64,000 nt of DNA from an uncultured Pseudomonadales bacterium (GTDB lineage: Bacteria; Pseudomonadota; Gammaproteobacteria; Pseudomonadales; Pseudohongiellaceae). Position 1 is the first letter of the stretch. Each line of letters begins with the position of its first letter. Shown in pieces: positions 43,883 to 52,816 of the stretch. The notes beneath the pieces were generated by a model. It was not told the origin of the DNA. It ran no database searches and saw nothing but the letters and a program-made list of their open reading frames with translations. Where the stretch lies: assembly GCA_943789485.1 (NCBI GenBank), contig CALSUH010000013.1, positions 124,824 to 188,823 on the forward strand, in the 5' to 3' direction. Position numbers and translations under genes: made by a program.

Positions 43883-43951
43883 ACTAAAGACGATTCAGGC
43901 GAGATAGGATGAAGTCTCGGAATGAGAATCTAGAGCAAGACATTTAGGCAA

Positions 43952-43980
43952 AAAAAAGCCCGCTACAAGCGGGCTTTTTT
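43952..43980. terminator. Bidirectional Rho-independent terminator
   Basis: AAAAAAGCCCGC-TACAA-GCGGGCTTTTTT, a perfect 12 bp stem between the convergent anchor and DUF6152 genes. Confidence 0.92.
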
Positions 43981-44004
43981 ATTCTTGTCGTTAGCTATAG
44001 CTAA

Positions 44005-44463
44005 CTATTGAGCTGGCTCTGAAGCATCAGTGCCATCACGTGGCGCACCAGTCCCGGATGAACCCATGAACAATTTACGGCCATCAGGGAAAGTGATGTC
44101 ACGCCCATTCGCACGGCAAGTTGGCTCACACAATCTGTCTTTAGACTGGTAACCAGTAACAACAATGTCTTCACCAAGAGTTAGTGAGTTACGGTTGATG
44201 CCACGACGCAATAGCGTATTTGGCGTACCACCTTCAACCATCCAAGGACCCGGGTCGCGAGTTGCTTCAGGATCGCTGTTTTCGAGATGAATCCAAGTGT
44301 GCGGGTTAATCCACTCTACTCGCGTAATTGGACCACCCAGACGAACTGGAAGATTCGCGTCAAATTCAGCTGAGAAAGCATGGTGAGCAATCGCTGCAGG
44401 CTGATTGATTGCAACAACACCTAGCGCTGTAACAGCTGCTAAAGCTAGTAATTTAATTTTCAT
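44005..44463 (-). CDS. DUF6152 exported protein
   Basis: A 152-residue protein with signal peptide (ALGVVAINQPAAIA|HH). The mature N-terminus HHAFSAEFDANLPVRLGG and ITRVEWINPHTWIHLE are the DUF6152 signature, with a short OB-like fold rich in His and Trp. A Cys pair lies in RLCEPTCRANG. Function unknown, though the His-rich start suggests metal binding. It lies 190 bp downstream of a GKPD-type exported gene on the same strand. GGTCA-GTAG-TGACC at 44565-44578 in that gap is a small dyad. Confidence 0.8.
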   Translation of the reverse strand: MKIKLLALAAVTALGVVAINQPAAIAHHAFSAEFDANLPVRLGGPITRVEWINPHTWIHLENSDPEATRDPGPWMVEGGTPNTLLRRGINRNSLTLGEDIVVTGYQSKDRLCEPTCRANGRDITFPDGRKLFMGSSGTGAPRDGTDASEPAQ

Positions 44464-44653
44464 ACAATTTACCCCATTTATAACCTGAAATGACTGAGCT
44501 TGTTGGTCTGAACCCTGTAAAACTGGCTCATTCCGCGCTCAATACACCAAAATTTAAATTAAGCGGTCAGTAGTGACCACATTCTAACCAAGGGCCCTAG
44601 GTATTTCCAAGCGGAATAAGCCAAAACGAGCCCTTTTTTGTTCGAAATCGATC

Positions 44654-45544
44654 CTAAAAGCCTAATTCAGCTTCTCTACCCTTACGATATCGGCCGTACA
44701 TCATCTCTTCTACAAATTCTACACACTTAAATTGTGGCAGTTCGTAGCCTTCTTCTAGGCGACGGTAGATAGGCATCTTGATAGTCCAGGCCTCTTCGAA
44801 GAGATCAGGATCTTCCATAGTAGCCGTGTACTCGATAACGTTTTCGCTAACCAGCGTGTAACGCTCGGTAACCTTCAGCATGTACGTGTGATAGTTACCA
44901 GCTCTATCGAACCACGTGCGGTCATCTAGACCGGTTACTTCGACTACCCAAGTATCGCCATCCCAGTACCCATGAGACTGACCCATCCAGGAATCTAGCG
45001 GTGCAGGACCCGGGTCTTCAAGGAATACGTTACGCACTGCGCCAGCAAATGAGTAAGCTATGAAGAAAGCGCTTTCGCTCTGGAAGATCTGGAATGGATG
45101 AGGCATATAAGTGGCCCTGGGAACACCAGGCATATAGCACTTAACCTCAGGGTCCATTGACTGCCAGTTTGCTGCGTTTTCGTCGCGTCGCGCTAATGCT
45201 TCAGGCTTGTAAGGGATTGTGCCGCCCTCGACTACGCCGAAACTAGCTGGAACCGCGCCAACTGCACCCATCGCAACAATACTAGGAGCAGGCACCGGCA
45301 CGAAGTCGCCAGGAACAAGCTGATGAGCTGCTCTTGGTGGCGCTGGCTCTAGGTTGTCATTGGCATTCATCAGCACTTGCCAGATTCCATTGAAATCGGG
45401 CTTGCCGTTTGGAGTTCGAGGAATATCACTCATTGGCGCTTCTGCGGCCTGAGCAACTTGAGTTGTTTGTGGATTGCTTGTATCAGCAGGTGAGCAACCT
45501 ACTACAAGCACTGCGATCGCTAGGAGCAGCCATTGAATCTTCAT
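44654..45544 (-). CDS. GKPD-type lipoprotein of unknown function
   Basis: A 296-residue lipoprotein (LLLAIAVLVVGC|S). It opens PRTPNGKPDFNGIWQVLM and has FQIFQSESAFFIAYSFAGAV and HGYWDGDTWVVEVTGL, the pattern of the widespread exported family that also includes the protein at 33347-34336. It ends with a Cys-containing helix (QFKCVEFVEEMMYG). Proteins of this type often sit next to DUF6152 genes, as here. Function unknown. Confidence 0.7.
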   Translation of the reverse strand: MKIQWLLLAIAVLVVGCSPADTSNPQTTQVAQAAEAPMSDIPRTPNGKPDFNGIWQVLMNANDNLEPAPPRAAHQLVPGDFVPVPAPSIVAMGAVGAVPASFGVVEGGTIPYKPEALARRDENAANWQSMDPEVKCYMPGVPRATYMPHPFQIFQSESAFFIAYSFAGAVRNVFLEDPGPAPLDSWMGQSHGYWDGDTWVVEVTGLDDRTWFDRAGNYHTYMLKVTERYTLVSENVIEYTATMEDPDLFEEAWTIKMPIYRRLEEGYELPQFKCVEFVEEMMYGRYRKGREAELGF

Positions 45545-45974
45545 AATTCTACCTTTTTGTTTTATTAGAAATTCTCTCCCAAAGGAGCCACGATATAACC
45601 ACTTGGGTTGGGGCGTGTCAAGCCAAAAGCGCCGAATCGTCTAGGCTGAGGCCATAAAAGGGTAGCGGAGTCAGAGACACTTAAAGCGCCTCAAATACAC
45701 ACCTAGATAGGCGTCAAATAGCCGTTAAAAGCTGACTGCCTTGAGAGTGACTAAACTCGGACAAACAGGGCTTATTATTCTGCGCGCCGGTGTAGCATGG
45801 CCTAGCCAATAGCGGTCATCAGCAAGAGCATAATAGAGTCCAGCTAATCCCTGAACAGCATCCAGCAGGGCAATCCGGTCTATTGTACATAGTGAATACT
45901 GTAGGTTCTATCGATCCACCGCGTGCCTGCACCTTGCTGATAGATCGACGTTTCGCCTGCTACAGCTATACCAA
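45545..45974. other. Intergenic region, possible gene traces
   Basis: About 430 bases. On the minus strand a 32-codon frame (45880-45978) overlaps the acyltransferase stop as ATGA, and next to it another frame reads IALLDAVQGLAGLYYALADD, protein-like but without a start. These may be remains of a lost gene after the acyltransferase, or chance. No terminator or repeat was seen. Confidence 0.3.
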
Positions 45975-47132
45975 TCATTTCGGAATCTCGAAGTGGCGAT
46001 ATAAAGCTTTACGGATAGGTGTTTCGATAAACCGATAGATAAAGTAGGAAACGGCCACGACAATAGCTACCACCAGCGCTAGGTTAATTGGAAACGGCCA
46101 TGAATCGGGCAAGACGTTAAAGAACTGCAACATCTCCATCACAGGCCAGTGAAAACAATAAAGTATATAACTTAGACCACCCAACAAGACGCATAGGCGA
46201 GTGGCTCTAGCGTTCGCATGCCAGTTCATCCTGCTTAGCGCGAAGACCAGAAAACAAACTGACGGCACTGTCGCGAAATACATACCGTACTGATACGGCA
46301 CATAGCTGTGTGTTAAATACACGGAAGCGACATAGCAGGCGACAGCGATAGAGGCTGCAATCCACCGGGTCTGTAAATCCGCACTATTGGTTCTATGCGG
46401 GTAAAGAACGAATGCTTTGTACACAAGCATACCGAGAATAAATTCGACACCTCGAATCAGAGGGTTCGTATAAACAGGTATATTTAGATTCAATAGGCTG
46501 TACTGCTCTGCATCCGGTAAATTTATTTGAATCAATAGAAACTGCAGTAGATAAAAGCCAGCGAATGCGAATGCAACGCGGGTCTTCGTATCGATTTTGC
46601 GGAGCAGGATTAGCAACGCAGGAAAGCAGAGATAGAAATACATTTCCAATACAAGAGACCACAAGGGGCCGTTGAACACCAGATTTAGTGTTTCGATATT
46701 ACTCAGAGATTGTGTAAAAGTGAGATGACGAAAGGTGGCCATCGTCCAAAAAGAAACATCCAATGGCTCAGGCAAATCATATCTCAACACAAAAGGTCGA
46801 TTTACTTCCGTAAAAAAAGCCTCACCGACATTTAAATAGGCGGTGGAAACGAACAGCGATGAAAGCAGAACTGCGAGCAAGTAGACCGGAAATATCCGTA
46901 TTACCCTGTGTAAATAGTAGCGCTTATAAGTTGCCGATCCCTGCACTGTCGGATAAGTATAGGAGAGGATAAAACCGCTGAGCACGAAGAACCAAGACAA
47001 CGCGCTGGTCGACGCTGTGCCATAGAGAACAAAATGCCCCATGATCAGCTCGTAGTGAACCAGCATCACAGTCAACGCAGCGACAAATCGCATCGCGTCG
47101 AGAATGGGTATCTTTTCTTGGCTGGCGCTCAC
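45975..47132 (-). CDS. Acyltransferase 3 family membrane protein (OafA/YrhL-like)
   Basis: A 385-residue inner-membrane protein with about ten helices. ILDAMRFVAALTVMLVHYEL contains the family's R/K-x10-H motif, and ALSWFFVLSGFILSYTY, FNGPLWSLVLEMYFYLCFP and SYILYCFHWPVMEMLQFF are further hallmarks. It transfers acyl groups, usually acetyl, to sugars or other exported molecules. The start is probably GTG at 47132 with AGGG six bases upstream; TTG at 47135 is the alternative. It is 57 bp after the GMC dehydrogenase gene on the same strand. Confidence 0.88.
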   Translation of the reverse strand: MSASQEKIPILDAMRFVAALTVMLVHYELIMGHFVLYGTASTSALSWFFVLSGFILSYTYPTVQGSATYKRYYLHRVIRIFPVYLLAVLLSSLFVSTAYLNVGEAFFTEVNRPFVLRYDLPEPLDVSFWTMATFRHLTFTQSLSNIETLNLVFNGPLWSLVLEMYFYLCFPALLILLRKIDTKTRVAFAFAGFYLLQFLLIQINLPDAEQYSLLNLNIPVYTNPLIRGVEFILGMLVYKAFVLYPHRTNSADLQTRWIAASIAVACYVASVYLTHSYVPYQYGMYFATVPSVCFLVFALSRMNWHANARATRLCVLLGGLSYILYCFHWPVMEMLQFFNVLPDSWPFPINLALVVAIVVAVSYFIYRFIETPIRKALYRHFEIPK

Positions 47133-47189
47133 CAAACACCCTTGCTCTGATAGCGCACAGGTATCGCAACTGTTGTTTCAATCCGTTTG

Positions 47190-48893
47190 TCAGCCAACTA
47201 TCGAACCCCAGTTGTTCACTAGATGTTCTGCGGTACGCCAGGAAAGTGCCTGCACCGTAAGAGTCGGGTTGCGCGAACCACTGCTTCCCATTACCGATGC
47301 GCCTAGAATGCCAAGGTTCGGCACCTCATGTGCGAAGCCCCACTCATCCACTACATTAGTTTCGCTGTTCAATCCCATCCGCGTTCCGCCATAGGCGTGC
47401 GTAGTCGCGCCCATACTATTTCCCAACCCATACTTCACGATCTTGATGGCGCCAGCCTCTAGATACCATTGCTCCATTTTTTCTTGGGAGAAAGCGGCAA
47501 TGCGCTTTTCGTTATCACGATAGCGAGCGGTGATGCGAGTTACCGGGAAGCCCAGCGGATCCTTCACGACTGGGTCGAGGTCCAAGTAATTACCCTCGTA
47601 GGGAAGCGTCGTTTTTTGTATATAAGAAGAGTTAGTTCTGTCGGCATTCTTCATGATAAATGCCTTCCAGTGAGAGCCCCAATTCCTTGTCTCGCCGAAG
47701 GTAGACATCTTCGCGGCGCTCATCGGCTTCCTATCGGTGTGCACCCACAGGTTCGCACCACCGATAAAATCTAAATCGCTGTGGTCAAAATTGTCATCGG
47801 CCCATTCATCGATCGCAACGCCCTGAGCAGGGAGGCCATACCAATTGTGTAGGTCTCTATCAAAGAGTGCGGTGACAGGCGCGCCCTGATGGTGAGTCAT
47901 ATAGTGTTTCCCCACTTGCCCCGCCTTGTTGGCAAGACCATTCGGGAACGCTCGAGATGTGGAGAGCTGCAAAAGCCGCACGTTTTCATAGGCATAGCTG
48001 GCGAGCAACACTACATCCGCTGGCTGGAAGAATGTTTCGCTTCCTTTGATGTAGTCGACCCCGGTTACACGGCCATTATCATCCGTAACAATCCGCGTAA
48101 CGCGAGCGAAGGTCACAACCTCGAGATTACCCGTGTCCACTGCTTTAGGAATCACAGTGAACGCGGTGGAGCTCTTTGCCTTCACGTGGCAGCCACCCTT
48201 GTTACAGAAACCGTGATACTGACAAGGTGGGCGACCATCGAAGAGTTCTGTTGTGATTGCCGCCGGGCCCTGAAATGGATTCCAACCCAAACTTTCGGCA
48301 GCGTTACCCATTAGATCTGTAAAAGGCGAGCTACGCAACGGCTTCATCGGATACTCTCGCTTACGTTCCCCTTCAAAAATATTTCCGGCGGTGTTCTTCT
48401 TGCCCTGCACATTGCCAGCCTGCCCGGAAATGCCAACTGTGTATTCGACCTTATCGTAGTAAGGCTCTAGCTCCGCATAACCGAAAGGCCAGTCTTCGAC
48501 GGTAGTATCTTCAGGTATACGGCTTTCCCCGTAGCGTTTCTTGGTCTCGCTGACCACCTTGAAGTCCCATGGGTTTAAGCGCCAACTCTGCGCCCAGTAG
48601 TGCATGGTCGTGCCGCCTACTGCATTCATCATCGGGTGGCCGCCTTGGACGGCAGTATCACTGGATGTTGCGCGAACAGTCGGAGCCTCGCTCGCCGCCT
48701 TCTGCACAGACTGCGGCCAGTTGCGCGATCCATTACGTAGTTCATCTGGCGCGAAGTCACGCGGGCTTAACCAGCCTCCCGCCTCAAGGCCGATCACCTT
48801 CAGCCCGGCATTTGTCAGAGGTAGAGCAGCAACGCCGCCAGCAGCTCCCATACCTACGATTACAACATCTGTCTTAGCTAGTCGTTTAGGCAT
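47190..48893 (-). CDS. GMC oxidoreductase (gluconate 2-dehydrogenase large-subunit-like)
   Basis: A 567-residue flavoprotein. The FAD-binding start is DVVIVGMGAAGGVAALPL. HPMMNAVGGTTMHYWAQSW and HGFCNKGGCHVKAKSS are features of the membrane-bound sugar/polyol dehydrogenase branch of the GMC family, and NPTLTVQALSWRTAEHL is the C-terminal motif. It has no signal peptide of its own and is probably carried out by the Tat leader of the small subunit, whose gene it overlaps by 8 bp. It oxidises a sugar, polyol or alcohol at the periplasmic face. A cytochrome subunit is not encoded nearby. Confidence 0.88.
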   Translation of the reverse strand: MPKRLAKTDVVIVGMGAAGGVAALPLTNAGLKVIGLEAGGWLSPRDFAPDELRNGSRNWPQSVQKAASEAPTVRATSSDTAVQGGHPMMNAVGGTTMHYWAQSWRLNPWDFKVVSETKKRYGESRIPEDTTVEDWPFGYAELEPYYDKVEYTVGISGQAGNVQGKKNTAGNIFEGERKREYPMKPLRSSPFTDLMGNAAESLGWNPFQGPAAITTELFDGRPPCQYHGFCNKGGCHVKAKSSTAFTVIPKAVDTGNLEVVTFARVTRIVTDDNGRVTGVDYIKGSETFFQPADVVLLASYAYENVRLLQLSTSRAFPNGLANKAGQVGKHYMTHHQGAPVTALFDRDLHNWYGLPAQGVAIDEWADDNFDHSDLDFIGGANLWVHTDRKPMSAAKMSTFGETRNWGSHWKAFIMKNADRTNSSYIQKTTLPYEGNYLDLDPVVKDPLGFPVTRITARYRDNEKRIAAFSQEKMEQWYLEAGAIKIVKYGLGNSMGATTHAYGGTRMGLNSETNVVDEWGFAHEVPNLGILGASVMGSSGSRNPTLTVQALSWRTAEHLVNNWGSIVG

Positions 48894-49650
48894 AACCGTC
48901 TCCTCCCTCGGCGTCCGTCAGGGAATTGTCGGCTAGTTTGGTGTAGGTACTGTGATCATAGGCTGATTGATGATTAGGAGGCAGGCTTGCTCCTGCAGAT
49001 ACATCCGCCTCACTAGCACCAAGGCGAATACCTGGATAACGCAACATATCCCAGCCGACGAAATCCTGATTGCCTCCATAATAAGGATCACAGAAAGTAC
49101 CGTCGATCGTATGGTTGCGAAGCATATTGAAAAAGCCACTGCCATTTGGAATAAACCCTGAAACCTTGTTGGTCTGCACAGCGAGCAGAATGGAATTCTG
49201 CTGATCGAGTGGCAACTCGGGAAAAAATTTTCCCCGCGTTTGACGCGCAAATTCGTTGATGGCATTTAGGCCAACACTATAATTGTGTCGCGCCCCGCTG
49301 TTATGACTGGCGAGAGATTTATCGATGTAGTGAACCGCTCGCGCTTCTCGCGCACCCGGGCCATGTTCGTCAGAGGGAATTAGACAGTCGCAGATCGCCG
49401 CAAGCGTTTCCGCCTCCTCAGCGGTCAACGCTTCGAGCGCCTCGCGCGGGGCAATGGCAATTGAATTGCTGTTCGTGCTTGTCGATTCGGCAGCGATTAC
49501 ATGGGAAGTTGCGATTGTACTCACCGCTGCCGCGCCGACCAGACCCGCACCCTTTAATAAATTGCGCCGAGAAGGATTGGTGAGGCTTTCCTCTAGCAGA
49601 TCGCTCTTACTATTTTTTCCACTACCGCTTCGATTATTTTTCTTATTCAT
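48886..49650 (-). CDS. Gluconate 2-dehydrogenase subunit 3 family protein with Tat leader
   Basis: A 254-residue protein. The Tat signal NPSRRNLLKGAGLVGAAAVS is followed by the subunit 3 domain: ALTAEEAETLAAICDCLIPS, EARAVHYIDKSLA and CDPYYGGNQDFVGWDMLRYP. It pairs with the flavoprotein encoded next, guiding it through the Tat system and linking it to the respiratory chain. The long charged N-terminus before the RR pair (KKNNRSGSGKNSKSD) is typical. First gene of the operon; 331 bp separate it from a divergent cupin gene. Confidence 0.88.
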   Translation of the reverse strand: MNKKNNRSGSGKNSKSDLLEESLTNPSRRNLLKGAGLVGAAAVSTIATSHVIAAESTSTNSNSIAIAPREALEALTAEEAETLAAICDCLIPSDEHGPGAREARAVHYIDKSLASHNSGARHNYSVGLNAINEFARQTRGKFFPELPLDQQNSILLAVQTNKVSGFIPNGSGFFNMLRNHTIDGTFCDPYYGGNQDFVGWDMLRYPGIRLGASEADVSAGASLPPNHQSAYDHSTYTKLADNSLTDAEGGDGYA

Positions 49651-49741
49651 TGTTGCTCCGCTGAATCATGCTGAACAGCACGCAGGGCTGTAGACTTACT
49701 TTGATTGAGCGTAGCAAATATCCAATTTAGTGTATACGGCC

Positions 49742-49773
49742 CTTGACAGGGCTTCCCTCAAAGCCCTGTCAAG
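49742..49773. promoter_or_regulatory. Perfect 13 bp inverted repeat between divergent genes
   Basis: CTTGACAGGGCTT-CCCTCA-AAGCCCTGTCAAG has a perfect 13 bp stem with a 6-base loop and no T run. It lies in the 331 bp region between the start of the GMC operon (49650) and the cupin gene (49982), where a terminator is not expected. It could be an operator dyad or a leader hairpin. The rest of the region shows nothing else recognisable. Confidence 0.5.
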
Positions 49774-49981
49774 CAGTGGCCAATCTCTCGTGAGCAGCGC
49801 GCCGGCGCTTCAAACCTCCTATTGATCCTTAATAAGTGTGGCCTGACGGCCAAAACCTGTTATCTTTTCTATACGGCCTATGGGTTCAAGCTATTGACTA
49901 GCCCCATGGATTTAACCGAGGTAGCGACACTCGAAGGGACATTGCTATACATCCCACTTTTTAGTTACGAGGAAAATAATA

Positions 49982-50443
49982 ATGACATTCAAAAGAATAC
50001 TGACCCTGACCAGCTTACTGTTTGCCGGGCTAATTATCTCCATTCAGACTCTATCTGCTCAGGTAGTCGAGCCTGATGAACATGACTTCATGGTTGCAAC
50101 CCCCGATCAGTTGCAGCCTGAGGATGGCAGCATTACTACAGTCATCTACGGCGACCCGAGCAAATCCGGCATCTACGTAATTCAGATCACCTGGCCTCCG
50201 GGACGCGGCAGCCGACCTCACTATCACAATCAGGCACGCTACATTAACGTTCTCAGTGGTACTTGGTATGTACATACTGGTCCCGAGTCCGACACCTACA
50301 ATCCAGATGCCATGACTGCAGTCGGGCCTGGCACTTTTATCTATGAGCCACCGAATGGTCACCACTATGACATGGCGAAAGACGAGGAAGTTGTGGTTCA
50401 AATCTTTGGAATGGGTCCTGTAGTAACGACATCCATTCCATAA
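49982..50443 (+). CDS. Exported cupin-domain protein
   Basis: A 153-residue protein with signal peptide (SLLFAGLIISIQTLSA|Q). The single cupin shows the metal-binding motif in RPHYHNQARYINVLSGTWYV (His, His and a Tyr/Asn where Glu is usual) and the second motif GTFIYEPPNGHHYDMAKDEE. The usual role is metal-dependent catalysis or ligand binding on a small molecule in the periplasm. It is monocistronic, followed by a terminator. Confidence 0.82.
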   Translation: MTFKRILTLTSLLFAGLIISIQTLSAQVVEPDEHDFMVATPDQLQPEDGSITTVIYGDPSKSGIYVIQITWPPGRGSRPHYHNQARYINVLSGTWYVHTGPESDTYNPDAMTAVGPGTFIYEPPNGHHYDMAKDEEVVVQIFGMGPVVTTSIP

Positions 50444-50486
50444 GACTAATTATTGAGCTGCAATCTAATTTCAGTTAGTTTGGAAG

Positions 50487-50534
50487 AATCCGCCGAAGCT
50501 GTTCACTGTAGAGTGAATACACGGCGGATTTTTT
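50487..50534. terminator. Rho-independent terminator after the cupin gene
   Basis: AATCCGCCG pairs with CGGCGGATT, enclosing an inner TTCACT-GTAG-AGTGAA hairpin, followed by a T run. It lies between convergent genes. Confidence 0.85.
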
Positions 50535-50543
50535 GCTTGCGAG

Positions 50544-51740
50544 CTAGACTAAATCGCTGCGACTAACTTCGTAAGTAATACCGCCACTGCTTTTCCCCAA
50601 TGATCCGCGCTGAGAACTGAAATAGAGTCGCTGATAGCTAGGATCAAACGCGGGACCTGTTATTTCCGATTGGTCATGACCGACCACCTGCAATAATGGC
50701 GCGACACTGCCTTCATCGGTCAATACAACGATCTGCATATCACCGCCATCCTCGGCAATGAGAACATCACCTGTGGGTGTTATAACAACGTTGTCTACGC
50801 CTGTCAGGATCGGGTTGTCGCTGGTCTCAACATCGTATAACACCTCAAGCTCTTGAGTGTTGGTGTGATAAACCCAGACCCGGTTGTCATGTTTTGTGGT
50901 GAAGTACGCTCTTCCCTCATAGAGTGCAATTCCCTCTCCGCCTCTAAATACGGCATAGGAAGGAACTTGCAACCGCGTTGCCTCAACTATTGCTAGTGGG
51001 TCCGGTACCGCGATCCATTCGATAAACGATTTACCATTTCTTGCGACCACCGATGCGATCTCCAACTGCCCACTGCTTAAGTCTGGCAATGGATGGTCAG
51101 GCCTAAATCTGTAGAAGGCACCAGCGGGATGATCTTCAGTTAAATATAGACATTTATTCTCGCTATCTACCGCGACAGCTTCGTGACGAAACGCTCCGAG
51201 AGCGGGCCTCACCGCCGATGGGTTTCTGCCCATAGGATCGCATTCGTAAACCTGCCCATGAGTAAATTCTTCACAAGATAGCCAAGTTCCCCAAGGAGTA
51301 GGACCGCCTGCGCAATTGATAGAGGTGTTCTTCAGAATTTGATACGCATCGACGACTTCTCCCCCCGCATCAAAGCGAATCGCCCCGACACCACCACTAA
51401 AGCTGCGCATCTCACTGTTGGAGACGTAGACCCAGCCGCCATCGTCTGCGGGGAATGTGGCACCCCCATCGGGCGCGGAGTGCCATGTGTATCCGGGCAA
51501 ACCGGCCGGCGCCTCGCCAGAGCGAGCAATGATACGCGACTTGAAACCTTCGGGCAGCTTCAAGCCATTGGCATCGGGCTCAAGCAGAGCTCCTAAATTG
51601 CTAAGAGAATAAAACGGGGATGTATCAAGGCCGGCTGCTGTAGCCTGCTGAAAACGCAAGAGACCACCTGCGGCAAACAATGCAGCTCCGTGCAAACCCA
51701 TCTGCAAAAAATGTCGTCTATTGTTACGCTGTTGGCTCAT
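50544..51740 (-). CDS. PhoX/DUF839-family Tat-exported protein
   Basis: A 398-residue protein with a Tat leader (NNRRHFLQMGLHGAALFAAG). It has PhoX-like propeller signatures: INCAGGPTPWGTWLSCEE, GAFRHEAVAVDSENKCLYLT, VFRGGEGIALYEGRAYFTTK and GVDNVVITPTGDVLIAEDGG. PhoX enzymes are Ca/Fe-dependent alkaline phosphatases. This shorter member belongs to the wider DUF839 group, in which phosphatase activity is often unproven. Monocistronic. Confidence 0.82.
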   Translation of the reverse strand: MSQQRNNRRHFLQMGLHGAALFAAGGLLRFQQATAAGLDTSPFYSLSNLGALLEPDANGLKLPEGFKSRIIARSGEAPAGLPGYTWHSAPDGGATFPADDGGWVYVSNSEMRSFSGGVGAIRFDAGGEVVDAYQILKNTSINCAGGPTPWGTWLSCEEFTHGQVYECDPMGRNPSAVRPALGAFRHEAVAVDSENKCLYLTEDHPAGAFYRFRPDHPLPDLSSGQLEIASVVARNGKSFIEWIAVPDPLAIVEATRLQVPSYAVFRGGEGIALYEGRAYFTTKHDNRVWVYHTNTQELEVLYDVETSDNPILTGVDNVVITPTGDVLIAEDGGDMQIVVLTDEGSVAPLLQVVGHDQSEITGPAFDPSYQRLYFSSQRGSLGKSSGGITYEVSRSDLV

Positions 51741-51817
51741 GAGCTTAGTCTACACCCGTTTCTACATCAGTTATTTAGCAGCAGTTCAATCGTAAAGATT
51801 TGATTGCCGGCTGCGCG

Positions 51818-52816
51818 CTATTCAACTTCCCAGGTATGCCCACTGTGCAAGAGTTCTGTCATGGAGCCCTTCGCTTTTCGAATCGAAATCAGCTGCTGCT
51901 GAGAGTCATCTACATAGGAAGCCTTTTCTTCATGGTAAATCACACCTACTGCCACGGGAAGGTCTGGCCCCTTCATGGTCGCGAGCAGTGTGGCCAATAC
52001 TTTATTGGTTTCGTTATGGATCAGCACATCATCACTAGTCGCCTCGACTACCTCAAGCTTGAGGCTGTCGTGATTGAGACGAATACCCCGCTCGCGTTCC
52101 TTACCAAATACTATAGGTTCGCCATGTACCAGCTCAACCTTAAAATCAGCGGCTATCTTCTTGTCTGTAACCTGATTGAATATACCGTCGTTGTAGATAG
52201 GACAGTTCTGCAAGATCTCTATGAAAGACGTGCCTCTATGCTCATGACCCCGAGTCACTACCGCAGCCAGATGCTTGGCCTGAGTATCGATCGTGCGCGC
52301 TATAAAAGTTCCTCCCGAGCCTATTGCCACTTCACAGGGAGCCAGCGGAAGGTCGATAGAACCAGTAGGCGATGACGGTGATCGAGTGCCCGGAGGTGAG
52401 GTCGGCGAGTATTGACCCTTGGTAAGCCCGTATATCTCATTGTTAAAAAGCAGGATCTGCAGGTCTACGTTACGCCGCAGCACATGCAACATATGGTTGC
52501 CGCCGATACTAAAGCCATCGCCGTCGCCGGTAATTACCCACACATCCAATTCTGGATTCGCGAGCTTAACGCCAGTAGCTACTGCTGGAGCACGACCGTG
52601 AATAGTATGGAAACCAAAGGTATTCATGTAATAAGGAAAACGCGATGAACAACCAATGCCGGAGATAAATACTTGATTCTCTTTTGGCTGCTCGAATGTT
52701 GGCATTAGCTTCTGAATAGTCTTCAGTATGGCGTAGTCGCCACAACCTGGGCACCAACGCACTTCCTGATCGGAGGCATAGTCCTTGACGGTTAATTTGG
52801 GTAGCGCTTGATTCAT
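51818..52816 (-). CDS. 2-oxoacid:ferredoxin oxidoreductase beta subunit (KorB-like)
   Basis: A 332-residue thiamine-pyrophosphate subunit. WCPGCGDYAILKTIQKL carries two Cys near the N-terminus. GIGCSSRFPYYMNTFGFHTI, GDGDGFSIGGNHMLHVLRR (TPP/Mg2+ motif) and LFNNEIYGLTKGQYSPTSPP are typical of 2-oxoglutarate:ferredoxin oxidoreductases. With the alpha subunit it decarboxylates a 2-oxoacid to acyl-CoA and reduces ferredoxin. It overlaps korA by 4 bp (ATGA). No ferredoxin gene is close. Confidence 0.9.
   Translation of the reverse strand: MNQALPKLTVKDYASDQEVRWCPGCGDYAILKTIQKLMPTFEQPKENQVFISGIGCSSRFPYYMNTFGFHTIHGRAPAVATGVKLANPELDVWVITGDGDGFSIGGNHMLHVLRRNVDLQILLFNNEIYGLTKGQYSPTSPPGTRSPSSPTGSIDLPLAPCEVAIGSGGTFIARTIDTQAKHLAAVVTRGHEHRGTSFIEILQNCPIYNDGIFNQVTDKKIAADFKVELVHGEPIVFGKERERGIRLNHDSLKLEVVEATSDDVLIHNETNKVLATLLATMKGPDLPVAVGVIYHEEKASYVDDSQQQLISIRKAKGSMTELLHSGHTWEVE

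Noticed and set aside
45880-45978. A 32-codon frame overlapping the acyltransferase stop
   Set aside because: Too short, no family match and no independent evidence of translation beyond the ATGA overlap.
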